The notes beneath the pieces are model-generated. The model had not been told where the DNA came from. It worked only from the letters and a program-made list of their open reading frames with translations, and ran no database searches. From Dastarcus helophoroides (lineage: Eukaryota; Arthropoda; Insecta; Coleoptera; Bothrideridae), in the NCBI GenBank assembly GCA_028583605.1, contig CM053327.1:7005316-7069315 (forward strand): a stretch of 64,000 nucleotides of DNA, read 5' to 3'. The translations under genes and the position numbers were made by a program. Within the stretch, counting starts at the first letter, position 1, and each line of letters opens with the position of its first letter. Below, piece after piece: positions 34,550 to 46,560 of the stretch.

Positions 34550-34850
34550 GAAATTACAGTGTTCCTAACTGCTTTTTCAGCTTCATCCAATGTTCGAATG
34601 TAATCCCTTAACAAAAGAATAATTTCGATTATTTTCGGCAATTGCCGCTCCAATTTATCTCGGAACATTTCTTTAAATGACCATTATGTACATATGCTGT
34701 TTTCACATTTTTGTGTGGGTCCATTCTCTTTGTAAAATATTCCGTGCCACCCTTGATTCGTAACTCTCCACTTTCCATTGGCACCCCATCTTTACGCCAC
34801 CATATTTGTTTAACAATATCTAATTTCTTTCAATGCACGTTCTAGTCCTT
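34550..34850 (-). pseudogene. Possible coding remnant, family unknown
   Basis: On the minus strand one frame reads ~60 residues beginning near 34810 (IWWRKDGVPMESGELRIKGG region), and an adjacent frame continues with an amphipathic charged stretch (RDKLERQLPKIIEIILLLRD region) to a stop near 34548. The amino-acid make-up is protein-like, unlike the surrounding AT repeats, and the two frames abut as expected after a frameshift. I do not recognise the family. It could be a TE protein remnant or chance. Confidence 0.25.
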
Positions 34851-34899
34851 TCTCTTTCCAACAGTCGATGTCTTCCTTGCATAAGTAAATTTACATGCG

Positions 34900-35310
34900 G
34901 GTAGAGCGTTTTGTACTTTTTTTGTACAGACTGGTTATGCAGCGAACCATCACGCATGCTAATGTTCAAGAGAGTCCAATGATGGTAGGGTCAGTCCCGG
35001 TGGACCTTGGGGAATGAAGCCCCCTAGCAAACGAACAACTGGCCAATGGTGTCCGAGCAAGTGAGAGGGTCAGGGCGCAATCGATACACGGAATAAGTTA
35101 TCGCTTATTGGTTTCTATAAAGATTTATTGTTTTAGAAGAAGGATTGCAAAAAAATATAATCTAATTCGATGAAGCAAGATAACGTTTGCCAATGTTTAT
35201 TGACCAAAATTGCAAAAAATCCAAGTCAAATTCGATGAGACGAATGAGTTGCACAGGTTAAGTCGTCTTAGCAGGAAGGTGCAAACTAATTCTGATGACG
35301 AGAATTGATC
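34900..35310. other. GC-richer island of unknown identity, then AT-rich DNA
   Basis: 34915-35090 is distinctly GC-rich (GTCAGTCCCGGTGGACCTTG and GGAATGAAGCCCCC regions) and looks like part of a structured RNA or retroelement leader, but I cannot identify it. 35150-35300 carries three loose repeats of AATTCGATGARRC. Confidence 0.3.
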
Positions 35311-35314
35311 ATAC

Positions 35315-35631
35315 TGTTACGGGTTACCGGTTCATACTTTTATTTAACAGAACAAATTATAACAAAAAAGTAATTTATTCACATAACCGTCATTTACAAC
35401 TAACTCCTTTAGGGTGCGATAGTTGGTTTATATTGGTTATACTGGAATTCCACACTTACTAGAATATCCGATTTCTCGAAGTCTAGAACAAACCACTTCG
35501 TATTTCTTTAAAAACCCTAATTACTTGTAAACATTCGACAGTCGTCTTGATCCTATGAGTAATATCCCCGACTATGTATCTCCTAACAACTTCTAATAAT
35601 AAACATCTAGTAAACAATGCTTAACTTTACA
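35315..35631 (-). mobile_element. LTR of a second retrotransposon family, 317 bp
   Basis: Starts TGTTACGGGTTACCGG and ends CTTAACTTTACA; flanks ATAC and ATTC agree at three of four positions. On the minus strand AATAAA lies ~30 bases before the LTR end, as expected for the R-region polyadenylation signal. Related along its length to 61316-61641. No internal coding region is adjacent, so probably solo. Confidence 0.65.
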
Positions 35632-36931
35632 ATTCATTTCAATAAGCCTTAAAAACTTCTACTATTTTAGCAGAAGACCAAAAGTCAATTTGATAACGCG
35701 GAATCATTTGTTATGAGTTATGACATTCAGAAGACACTTGGGGCTATTTAAAAGTCTTCATTGGGCAATTGTTTGCATTTAAATCGTCTAGTGGTCATGA
35801 GATTTTTCCGGTGCTCTTCCCACGACTTGCAACTCATCAAATACAATCAATAACTTTTAACATCAGAAACGTCAGCCTACGCCATCCGATGCAACCCATT
35901 TTCTGCACATTTGTGTTCCCACGTTCAAAAGGTAAAGTATTATACAAAATCTTACATAAATCTAGTCCTTTCAATGCAATAACGCAGGTTCTAAGCCCTA
36001 TGCACCTTCTCTTCTAGCAAACGCAAGTCGGGGTGGCGACCGTAAAGGATGGATGGAATAACCGAATGTAAAAATTTGCTTTTCACATATTTACCTGGTC
36101 AAGGTAGAAATATTCTATTACGAATACCTGAAAGGGTCCATTATATGCTGTCTGGATTTGCAAGTATAGGCTTTATGAATGCACTTTCTTTAAATATTTC
36201 AAAGTTGCCATTGTCCGAAGGGAAGTTTCTTTCTTTGCATGACGTATTCTTAAATTGCATAAAAATTCGTTTATCTGATAAACAGGGATCTTCCACCTGG
36301 TTCTTGTTTCAAATTTTTCAGTTACATAATATTTTAATGACTTGTTTACCCGAAATTTCTGTTATACAGGATCTTTTAGTGTCATTAATTTCAACAAGTA
36401 CTCAAAAAGCTTAATGGAGACAGAATACCTAAAACAACTCTATTCGACCTTTTAAAATCCAACCATAAATTGTTCCTAGTACGGCGCTAGTAATTTTCAA
36501 TGGTTTACAACTTTATAAATTAACAAGGAATTATTAGGTCAACAGGTGAAGAGGTACGGTAAACGAGCGAAAGTGTATCGTTAGTTAATGGCAACATATT
36601 TCTAAGTATTATTAATCATATAATTATTTTTCTTTTCATACATCTGAAACTAATATGAAAATAATTGCATTACATTTTTATTTGTAACAACGCATCCACA
36701 AAATTGGATTATTTCATTTCGGAGCACAAAAATTTTGTCAACTGTTATTTATCAAAAATGTACTAACGTCAGAATTTCCAATCTAATCCAAAAATATTAA
36801 ATTTCTCAGGATTTTCACAGTGTACTTATGGAAACATTCTATAGAGCCTATTTTTCCAAACTATTTGTTGAACGTGGCGTCTGTGAATGTGTTATTTAAA
36901 ACATTTTCATCGAAATTACCTGTTTTCCTAA
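35632..36931. other. No confident gene; two motif-less ORFs
   Basis: Plus-strand ORFs at 35769-36017 and 36049-36414 lie in less AT-biased DNA, and the minus strand is also partly open with protein-like composition in one frame over 36060-36400. Neither strand shows a family motif I know, so this may be a decayed transposase or host exon remnant. Confidence 0.25.
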
Positions 36932-36933
36932 TA

Positions 36934-39900
36934 CAGTGTGTCCCAAGATAGAGTACCACCTGAAAGAGGTTTCTTTTTTATTTGTGGATTTACGAGAAAA
37001 AGTCGTTCTTTATAATAACTCCTGCTTGATCTTAAATCATTGGAAATGACATTATTTTCTTTATTTTTTATACATGGAGTTCAATTATTTGAAAATTCTA
37101 AAAAATGACGTGGAGTAAACAGCCGTTTGGTAGTATCGAAAAATAGGCTTCAAAAATATGGTTTAAAAGAACAAAACAAGACTAAATTTCAATTTTTAAT
37201 TTATTTTCAGAAATATTCTCAAATAGAAGAGACCTGGACTCCGATCACGCAACCCTCTAAACGTGGGCATTATTGCCCTCTGAGTCTATTCTGCTTGCAT
37301 GCCATTTGTTAAGGTTATTCCACAGATCTACAGATTCTACAGATCACTAGGTGACTCAATACTTAGTAATTTGTGGTTGCTTGAAAAAACACCGCAAAGA
37401 ATGATTCGAAATATTGAAATAAAATTTATTTTTAATCAAACTTGAAAAGGAAAGTTAATTCCTTATTATTGACAAATCAACAATAATGTATATATTTTTT
37501 TTGATAGGTATCATCATCAAGATGATTTATTTCAATTCCTATCACCAGGGCTTCAAACCGTTATTTATTTCGTTCCGGTTTTCGGTTTTCGTTCCAGCAA
37601 AAAATTTATATCGGTTCAGTTCCGATTTTCGTTCCCACAAAAATAACGGGTTTTTCCGGTTTTCGGTTCAGTTCCGGGGGACTCATTTTGATTTTTCAAA
37701 AGTTTTTCGAATTAAAAATTGATTTTCGAACATAATTTAGAAATTGTTATGTCTTTTTTTTTCTTTAATATAACAACATGTAACTACTCTGACCTTGCCC
37801 AAAATTTAAGGAAAATATTTTGTATTTTTTAAGTTAAAAAATCCTAAGCTGAAACGCTGAATTTTGAGTTCAATTTGAGTACAAATTTCAATAAAAACCT
37901 GAATTTTATTTAAAAAAACTAAATCAGAATTTCGGGTTTAGAAATTTTAAATTTAAATTATTCTTCAATGTAGACTCTTACTTATCGGAAACATTATCAT
38001 TATTAATTTTATTTAACATTTAAACTTGAAATGTTCATAAAAAGTAAAATTATATACCCAAGAGTTAAAAAGTTCCAGAATATACACAATTTGGCGATTA
38101 AAATAAAAAATTTGAGGGACCTTTTTTCATAATTTTGGTTTTCTAGCCAAGTTTTGACTTTGATTCGCCTTTTTTAACAAAACTAAATTTTTGCTATTTT
38201 GACTTTGTTTTCTTAAGCTTTGGATTAAAATAATCAAATTAAAAAAATAAATAAAAATAAAAAAGACCAAAAAACATAAAATGAAAAGTTTAAAATTGAG
38301 ATTTTGAAGAAACAGTCAAAATTTCGAAAAAAGAACTTCAAAATTGAACAGAAGAATTTTCAAAGTCTATACCTTAATTTAGAAATATTAACCTCAAACC
38401 CCAATATTCAATTTTTTGCTGGAAATGCTGCTGAAAACCTAAAAATATCTAAAAAAATGTAAAATTTTTCACAAAGTTTTTGTTAGTGTTTCGATATTCG
38501 ATATTTTAACTTTTTTCTTTTGAAGTTTCTAATTTAAACTTGTATGTACTTTTTATTAATGTTTTTCTCTAAAATTTTGATTTTAGATAAAATGTAATCT
38601 TTCTCTATCAAGTATAACCATTTTTATTAACATGTTGACTTTTATTCTTTAATTGTAGACATTTTTTTGGAAATTTTGAGTTAGAACTCGGACCAAATGT
38701 TTAAGTTTGAAATTTTCAACTTTTAGCTCAAAAACACAAAATTTCCAGGACTTGAAATTATGAGATTAATTTTGAAAAATTGTTTATCATAAATTTAGTT
38801 AGCTTTTCCTCAAAATTTAGACTTTTTCCAAGAATGTTAATTTTCTCTTAAAATTTGAATAAACATTCGAGATTTTGAATTAAGATTCAAAATAAAAAAT
38901 AACATAAAATATTCAAATTCAAATTAGCACTTTTGTATTTGAAATCTAACTTTTGCTAATATTTTTAGCAAAAATGCGAAATTTTTCATCAAAATGTATA
39001 TTTTAAGCCCAAAAATAAAGAATCCGAAAAAAATGCAATTTCAATTATTTCTAAACTTCCATTTTCTGTAGAAAAATTAAATTTTCAAGATCAACGACAA
39101 ATTTTTTGAAAAAAAATGCGAATTTAGATTTTAGAGACGAAATTGTAGGAAAAATTTTAGCTGTAGCTAAAAATTTTGTGAAGAGATTTAACATTTTGAG
39201 AATCGATTTTTGACACAAAAGTTCAAGAAGTAAAGGGCCGAACTTTCGAGTTTATACCAAAAGTTTCGCGATAACAATTAATGTTCAAAAAAACTTCTAA
39301 ACTCTTAACAATCTGAAAAAAATATCGCAATTTCGAGGCTAAAGTAGAAATCTTGAGAAAAAAGTCAAAGTTTTCAGAATAAAAATTACTATTTTAGCGT
39401 AAATAAGATCGTTGGAAGTTTTCTAAGATGTCACCAGTTAAATGTTACTCTAAAAATGTTGACCCCAATTACAAGATCCCAGCTTTAAATTGGAATATAA
39501 TGTATTTTTCCCTGGAATTTTGGCCTGAAATTTAAAAAGTTCAAGGTTAAATTTGAAATAGCGAGGTTTCAGCTAAACTTTTAAGAAACAAATCATATCT
39601 TGCAATTGTAGGAAGTTTAAGGAAGTAAGCAGTGTATAAAATAATACGAATTTAAATTAGGGATTTCGAAAAAAATTGAAATACTAAATAAGGTGGAATT
39701 TGAAAGAAAAAATTTATGAAAAATCGAAAATTTGTCTAATAACTTCAAAAAATAGAGATATCACATTAGGAAAAGAAAATCGAAGTTTACGGAAAGAAAT
39801 AAATTTGGCGTTTTCTAAAAAAAGTTTTAATTTTCAGAAAAACTCGAATTTGCAAATAAAATTGTAGTTTTCCTAGCTTGAATGAAAAACACCCTACTGC

Positions 39901-41019
39901 TATATTCGAAAATTACAACGGAGCATATTTTTTTTTATTTTAAACTCAAAATTTTAAGAGAAGAAAACCAATATTTCCGGTAATTTTCAGATAAAAGCCG
40001 AAATTTCAAGAAAATATCAAAAATTAAAATTTTAATTTGGCTTGCAATTTTGAGAATAAAGTCAATATTCTCTAGAAAATGTGGAAATTGTTAGTAGCTA
40101 ATTTTTAACTGAAAGCAAACTCCTAATTTTGAGATCAAAGTTGCACGGATTTGTGTAAAATTTTGAAAAAGAAATTTATATTTCTAAGAAAAAATTACAA
40201 ACTTAAGGGTAAAATAAGAAATGTTTTGAGTATATAAATTCAACGAACCGAAATAAACCGATATTTTTTTCCGGTTTCACTCCGGTTTTCGTTCCGACGA
40301 AAATAACGGTTTTTTTTCGGTTTCCGGTTTAGTTCGGGTTCGAAGCCCTGTCTATCACAGTCATCCATTTTTTTTCTCTCCAGACAGCACAGAAAATTCA
40401 ATGTCGCCATAAATTACATTTGGGAACATTTGTAATTTTTTAGAGTTTGAAACGGAACATTTGTTAAGTTGAAGTTGGGTATACCAAACTGACAAGATCT
40501 AACAAAATTTAAAGTGGTATTTGCTTTCCAAACCCCGAATTTGATAAATATTCAAACCTATCGGTCTGTGCATTCGAATTCAGAAAATATAACTGCAGAT
40601 ACGAAATGCCTAGAAAATTATAGAGAGAGTCGAAATTTGCACAGTAGCAGGTTATCTGATGTTTTAGTTTAAGCATTTATTGTTATTGCCAAATACCTTT
40701 TTATTTTCTTGTGTCTAACTTTGATTTGTAACCTGTTTTGCTTAGTTTTTAGAAAGCTAACCAAAATTTCGTTTTTGAGCATTTTTTGTCATTACAAAAG
40801 TACATTTCTTATTAACAATTTTGGATACCGCCAAAAATAACAATAAATTTCTCTTGACTATTTTTTGAAATGTTCAAATAATTGAACTTCCTCTACAAAA
40901 TATCCCAAAAAATGTCATTTTCGGTGATTTAAGATCAAGCAGGAGTAAAGAATGACTTTTTGTCATTAACCTACAAATAAAAAAGAAACCCCCTTCAGTA
41001 TTCTATCGTGACACCCAGG
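36934..41019. mobile_element. TA-flanked element with ~190 bp TIRs, split by family B
   Basis: The left end CAGTGTGTCCCAAGATAGAG and the inverse right end CCCTGGGTGTCACGATAGAA are flanked by TA (36932-36933, 41020-41021), as in Tc1/mariner-type elements. Inverse similarity runs ~190 bp (AAAAAGTCGTTCTTTA, CTGCTTGATCTTAAATCA and TTCAATTATTTGAA blocks). Between the TIRs is ~900 bp of non-coding DNA interrupted by the family B copy at 37546-40350. No transposase motif; non-autonomous. Confidence 0.75.
37546..40350 (+). mobile_element. Family B TIR element, complete, 2805 bp
   Basis: Starts CAGGGCTTCAAACC and ends GGTTCGAAGCCCTG, with an 8-bp duplication CCTATCAC/TCTATCAC (37538-37545, 40351-40358; one mismatch). 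Ends and TSD length suit the hAT superfamily. Besides the short TIRs, both ends carry the same subterminal block in direct orientation (CCGGTTTTCGTTCC then ACAAAAATAACGG, left 37590-37680, right 40280-40340). The interior is the degenerate AAATTTCGA motif series, T-rich at the left and A-rich at the right. No transposase. Confidence 0.82.
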
Positions 41020-41021
41020 GT

Positions 41022-42268
41022 ATATTTACAAAACTCTGAAACTTTGTAATGATCGTAGGAAAATATTTCTCGTGTTTATAACACATATACTCATTTTTTC
41101 TGTTTACCATTTCATTTTAACTTTATAATCTTCTCTAATAAATGACTAAAATAAAATGAATGTTGCAGTATAGGGGGGTATTTTAAGATAAATTGCCGAT
41201 GTGCCCTCCATATTTATTTTCCCTTTGGAGCATTTCTCATTAATAATTCAACTCCGCCCCTTAACCCTTGCCTTGATTGGTAGTTCATCGCCCTCTGTAA
41301 CCCTTTCTAATTTTCCCTTGGGCGAAAGCAACATAATACCCTTTCACTTGTCGAGCTGCAATAACAACTAACTGTACCAACCCTTTTCCGCTTCGAAAAG
41401 GAAAGGATTCCCCTTTTTACCTGCCATTGGTTCGACAACCCTTCCGTTAATAACCCTTTGCCGGCTATCCATATTATAACACTGTCGCTTTTACATTGGT
41501 CGTTAACCCCTTGTTTACGAGTGCATAGTCCTGCCATGGGAATGCAATTCGGGTCGAAGTTTGTTTTCAACTTTAGGTAATATTAGATGGTCGTGGGAAA
41601 AGCGGTTTTAAGTATTTGTGGTCAATTCTGTTTGTTCAAACTTCGAAAGGTTAGAGCCAGATGGCTTTTGTTCTGAGGTGCTTTGAGATTTTAATATTTT
41701 CAGAATATTTATTTGAGAATATGTACCTGCTACCGAAAAACAAAGTAATATAGAAATAGTCCAAAAAATATTGATTACGCTGAAATTTTTTTTATGCCCT
41801 ATACGATGATGCATAATTAAAGTTGAAGGGATCTTTGGTTTCTTTTTAATTTAGTTATTTCTGTACAATTTTAACTGAAATACAACCTTTTCAGTTTGGT
41901 TGTGTTTACAATTTTAAATGAATTTCAATAAATTCGTCCCTATGAGATAAAAATTGAAAGCTCTGTGATTTATAAATTATTCATAAACCTACATTTTTAA
42001 CAAGCGTGCAATCGCTTTATAAAAGATACCACTTCCGGAAAATTCATTGTACCCAAAATGTTATTTTTTTATGTTCAATCCATTCGCAAAGGATAACCCT
42101 ATTATACCTTCAAAGCACCGCGAGTAGGATGCGGAAACAGGGATAGATGGCGATGAACCGCCTTCTTAAGCAAAGATGAGTTGTAATTTTTGAGGAAAAT
42201 TCCATTCGGTAACGAGTTTCATAACTTGGAAGTTCTATAGAAAAAGTTAATGTTAATGAACATTTATT
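41022..42268. other. Likely single-copy non-coding DNA
   Basis: 41220-41600 is less AT-biased, with CCCTT/AAGGG-rich words and no TE signature. The 87-codon minus-strand ORF at 41307-41570 has no motif. Candidate conserved non-coding segment, function unknown. Confidence 0.3.
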
Positions 42269-42271
42269 CTA

Positions 42272-43167
42272 CGAGGGTAATCAGATATGAATCGGAATTT
42301 CCATCATGTCGCCATGAGGGCATCGTGAGTGTGCGCATACTCCTAGACATGTTAGGTGCGAATATCACGCGACTTCCTGCACTCAAGCGAATTCCGTTCT
42401 TGCTGTTCATCAGTTACAAATACAATGAGTAAGAGGTTCATCCGCACGTTGCGTAGTGGATTATTATTAAATTTCTTGCCGTTGAAGGTGTAAAGTCCGC
42501 CAAAATTCTTCGTAGACTAGAAGCACAGTTTGAAAATACTTGGTTGAAGAAAACTCAAGTGTTTGAATGGCACAACAAATTTTTGGAAGGACGAACTCAA
42601 GTTGAAAATGAATTCCATGCCCATCGTCCTCAGACCAGTGTAACTTTGGACCAAAATAACGTTGCTCAACGCCTTTTTTGCACGTCGATTTTCTGCATTA
42701 ACGTCGCTTGTCTACTACTGCCAGCTATTGGATGAAGCAAAACGTGCATATCGGCGAAAGAGGCGCGAATTTTGGTCACAAAAGTGATTTTGCTTCACGA
42801 CAATGCACGCCCCTACTCTGCCAATCTGACATATCAAAAATGAGAGGAAATGCATTGGGCAACATTAGAACACCCTCCTTATAGTCCCGACTTATCACCA
42901 TGCGATTATCAAATGTTTGGGCCACTGAAAGAAGCTCTAGGAGGTGACCGATTCCACGATGATGATGCTGTTAAGACATTTGTGCGCAATTGGCTGCAAA
43001 CACGCCTCCCTTCTTTTCATGATGATAGCATTAAAAAACACTCAATCCGTTGGGAAAAATGCGTAACACAATTAGGAGATTATGTAGAAAAATAGTAACT
43101 TTCATAGAAGTATCTTGAAGAATCAAATTTTTAAAAACAAATTCCATTCATATTTGATTTTCCCTTG
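42272..43167 (+). mobile_element. mariner element with both TIRs, 896 bp, internally deleted
   Basis: The left end CGAGGGTAATCAGATATGAA and the inverse right end CAAGGGAAAATCAAATATGAA agree at about 26 of 31 positions including the continuation, and TA flanks both (42270-42271, 43168-43169). The length is short of the ~1.3 kb usual for mariner because the transposase gene has lost a central segment. Confidence 0.85.
42451..43095 (+). pseudogene. mariner transposase pseudogene (DD34D type)
   Basis: Three frame segments are visible. First, an N-terminal helix-turn-helix part (VEGVKSAKILRRLEAQF...VFEWHNKFLEGRTQVEN) reads to about 42655. Then, in another frame, YYCQLLDEAKRAYRRKRREF precedes a stop. 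Finally ILLHDNARPY, a stop, and HPPYSPDLSPCDYQMFGPLKEALGG...RWEKCVTQLGDYVEK run to the TAG at 43093-43095. HDN and SPCD hold the second and third catalytic Asp with 34 residues between them (counting the stop), which is the mariner DD34D spacing. The region with the first catalytic Asp (normally after the HPRP-like linker) is deleted near 42660. This enzyme would normally bind the TIRs and cut at TA; the copy is inactive. Confidence 0.9.
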
Positions 43168-43169
43168 TA

Positions 43170-44035
43170 TAATTCAGAGGTAATAAGCAAATATTGTCAT
43201 TTTGACATTTCTACGAAACAAAGGTTTAAAAATAAACACTTATAAACATGTTACATTCCGATGCACTGTTTATTTTTTGAAAATGCTCGGTACAGCGAGA
43301 TATTCTTTTTCAAATTCGTTTCTTTCCTCGCAAGTTTCTTTTATCCCGGTTAATCTAGAAAAAAAGATAGAAGGTAGGTAATGTGGGCGAATTGTGTTTT
43401 AATAGAGACCTAACATCTGTATTTTAATCTTTAACTAAATCGCAAACATGTATTCCATTCTTCCTACATGTCCTCTCATTTTCAGCATTTCAGCCTACGT
43501 AATATCGGATCTTTCGACAAAAACTCATTTTTACGTTCTCTGTGTCTCCAAATCTGCCGAAATACACCCCAAGCACGAATGTGTTATTATCAAGTTAAAC
43601 AGCCACTTTACTAAGCCGATCGTTCATTCGCTTTACGTTTCAGCATTTCAGCGAACGATAGAGATGTACCTTTGGTATTATGCAGAATTCGTGGTTGGTT
43701 CCAGGAACCCACAAAACACTGAGAAATCACATAAAAAGGTCGAATAACGAATGTGTGCAAAGCAGGAAACTTCTGCAACAATAGTGGTCCCTTTGTCAGC
43801 AGAGAATGAATAATAAGAAATTCAAGATGAAGCAGATCCTATTGCAAAGGTCTTTGAACTTGATACGAAAATGTTCCATGTTATTACTTGGTTTGTACCA
43901 TGGTTTAATCATCTAGTGCTTTTTCTTTTAAACTTCTAGACCGATCATTACCCTTCTTCTAAGCTTTCATTTTGTTCAGTCGATTTGTCGCCTCTTTGAA
44001 GTTAAAGTTGACATCCATAGCTAACTTACAAAATA
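43170..44035. other. No gene recognised
   Basis: Unique-looking DNA. The ORF at 43448-43747 (99 codons) is one of the less AT-biased ones but has no motif and no support for being coding. Confidence 0.25.
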
Positions 44036-44800
44036 AAGTTATTTTGAGGCCAAACTCAAAATTTTGACAGTCATTTCGAAACATCGACTTTAATCTGAAA
44101 ATCTTGAAATTTTGATTTTAATTAAAACATAAATTTCTAGACTGAAACGAAAATTTTGAAATCTAAAATTGAACTTTCTCCAATTTGGAGCTAAAGTCCA
44201 GTAGTGACGTAAAAAATAGTTTTTTGAATTTTGTACACAGACCGAAGTGATATTTAAAAATTTCCAAACGTCACCTCATGACAATTTATCAAAGGGATAG
44301 ATTAGGTTTTATTTTTATAGAACAGAAATAATTTTGTAAATAGAGGAACATAAATAGCGCAGAAAAAACTTCAATTAAAACATTTTTTTCTAGAATTTTT
44401 GACTTTATAGTCAAAATTTCGACCTTTTACTCAAAATCACGAGATTAAATTTTGACTTTAATATCGAAATTTCAATTTTTTTCTCGAAATTTCGAGGTAA
44501 AAGACAAAATATTATGTTAACATTTCGATACCCTATGGTTAGGTTGAACACATGACATTTGCACTTCACTACTCCCTTTTTCCAACAATACTGACAGTTG
44601 TTCAGTAATTTTCATTTTCAATTACAAACTTCGGGATTAAAGTCAAAATTTCAACAAAATAACCAAATTTCAAGTTTAAAGTCAAATTTTCGAAATATAG
44701 ATTGGAATTTTAATTTTATTGCTGAGTTTCGATGAAAAAGAGGAAATTTCTAAAAAACTATTTTTTCTCAAATTGATGTTCTTTCTACGCCTTTGTTTAA
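44036..44800. repeat. Degenerate AAATTTCGA quasi-repeat with a penelope-like fragment
   Basis: T-rich motif series outside the TIR element that follows. Within it 44190-44350 matches an arm of the hammerhead palindrome (59420-59510): GATATTTAAAAATTTCC, ACGTCACCTCATGACA and GATTAGGTTTTATTTTTATAGAA against the homologous blocks there. No hammerhead core here. Confidence 0.5.
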
Positions 44801-46293
44801 ATGAGATGCAGGTACGTAGCCAGGATTTTCGTTCGGGGAGGGTCCAACTCCCACCTTTTTTTTATCTTAGAGACATTAAACTTCTTCGAAATGAGCAATA
44901 TTGCAAAATTTAAAGAAAAAGTTGAGTTGTTAAATCAATAAACGTCTTGGTCTTTTACTTTTGCGTAAAATTTCCAATCTTAACTTCGACATTTGAACTA
45001 TAATTTGAAACTCAAGTTCGACTTCAGTCTCGATATTTAAATCTTTCAAATCTAGTCTATCTCGACATTTTGAAAAAAAATTAGAATTACCCAGTATTTT
45101 TTTCAAAATACGCGATTTTTGAACTTTTCAGAACAGGTTCAAATTTTAGATCAAAGACGAAATTAGGAATATTAGATATTAAAGATAAAATAAAAAAAAT
45201 TCAATAGAAACTTCCATTTTAATTTGTAATTTCGATTTTTGTCGAAACTTTAAATTTATTTTAGAAAGGAAAAGGGTGAATCTAAAAATCTTCAAGAAAA
45301 GTAGAAATTTGGACGAAAAATTAAAAGGATTGAAAATAGAAAAGAACTTTATCAAACAAAATCCAGAAGCTTCGAAGTTAAAGTCAATTTTTTTTTTACG
45401 TTAAAAATGTTGAGTTTACCGAAATATTTAGAAAAAATTTAAATATTGAGAAAAAAACGAAAATTTTCTAATGAATCAAAAATTTTGGGCTTAAACTAGA
45501 ATTTGTTTTAAAAAGTAGAAATTTCGTGACTAGAATTAAAATTTGAAAAAATTAAAGCAAACAATTTTTAGTGCAAAGCGAAAAATTTAGAAAAGAAATA
45601 AAAAAACTGAAATTTTAAAATAAAGATCTTTGAAAAAATTTAAAATTTTAAACAAAAAACGCAAACATTATAAAAAATATTTCTAGCTAAACAGAAAATT
45701 TTAAGAAAAACGAAATTTATAAAATCATTTTTTTAGAAATTTCGATTTTAAAGTCGAAATGGAAAAATAGAAATGTTGATATTTCTAAATTATTTCAAAA
45801 TGTTAAACAAAAATTAAGTTTTAAAAACATCAAAAGATGGAATTTCAAATGAAAATTTCGTTTAAATATAAGGAAAATTAAAAGTTCAAACTTGAATTAA
45901 AAAAAAAGTTCATATTTTTAAACTAAAATGAATATTTTGAAAATAATGTCAAAATGCGTATAAATATGTTATCAAAAGAGAGAAATCTCTGAAAAAGTTG
46001 AATTTGAATAAAAAATTAAAAGAAAGTTGAAAGAATTTTACAAAAGAAATTGATATTTCGAAAATTTCTAAAAATAATCGAAATTTAGAAAAATGTTGCA
46101 ATATATAGAAGAGTTATGAATCAAAAGTAAAACATTTTTGAGAAAAAACACCAGAATTCGGCAAAAAATTATTTATACGTCCTTGGAATTAAAAAAAAAA
46201 TAAATTAATGAAATCGATTATGTGCTTACAGAGACGTAGTGAAGTGACCGTGCGAGAACAGAGAGGTTTGTTCTCCAACGGAATTGTGCGACA

Positions 46294-46530
46294 ATGAAGA
46301 GAAAAAAGGTGAAGACCTGCAAAAGGGCAACAAGTCTGATATCTGGCGACGATTTTAGAAATATGCCGATAGAGGAATTGAAGAAAATACTTCTATTGTT
46401 ACAATCGGCACTAGAAGAGAGAGTAGGCGACTTGAGCGCTACAGAAAATGTAGAACGCTTGGTTGCTGAAGAAAAGAAGGAAGACCTAATCTCTACACAA
46501 AAAGGAGAAGAAAGCGAAAAAAATACTTAA
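46294..46530 (+). pseudogene. N-terminal part of jockey-type gag, before a stop
   Basis: A 78-codon ORF with a basic start and an acidic, Leu-rich helix (IEELKKILLLLQSALEERVG) typical of the N-terminal coiled-coil part of LINE ORF1 proteins. Its TAA at 46528-46530 is in the same frame as the gag ORF that starts at 46561, 10 codons later. The two probably formed one protein, now separated by a single nonsense change. Alternatively the second ATG is used and this is a leader peptide. Confidence 0.55.
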
Positions 46531-46560
46531 AATTCTGTCGTTAACTCAGAGAGTATAACG

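Noticed and set aside
41307..41570. Cys-containing 87-codon minus-strand ORF as a secreted peptide
   Set aside because: No signal peptide, no family pattern and no initiation or splice support.
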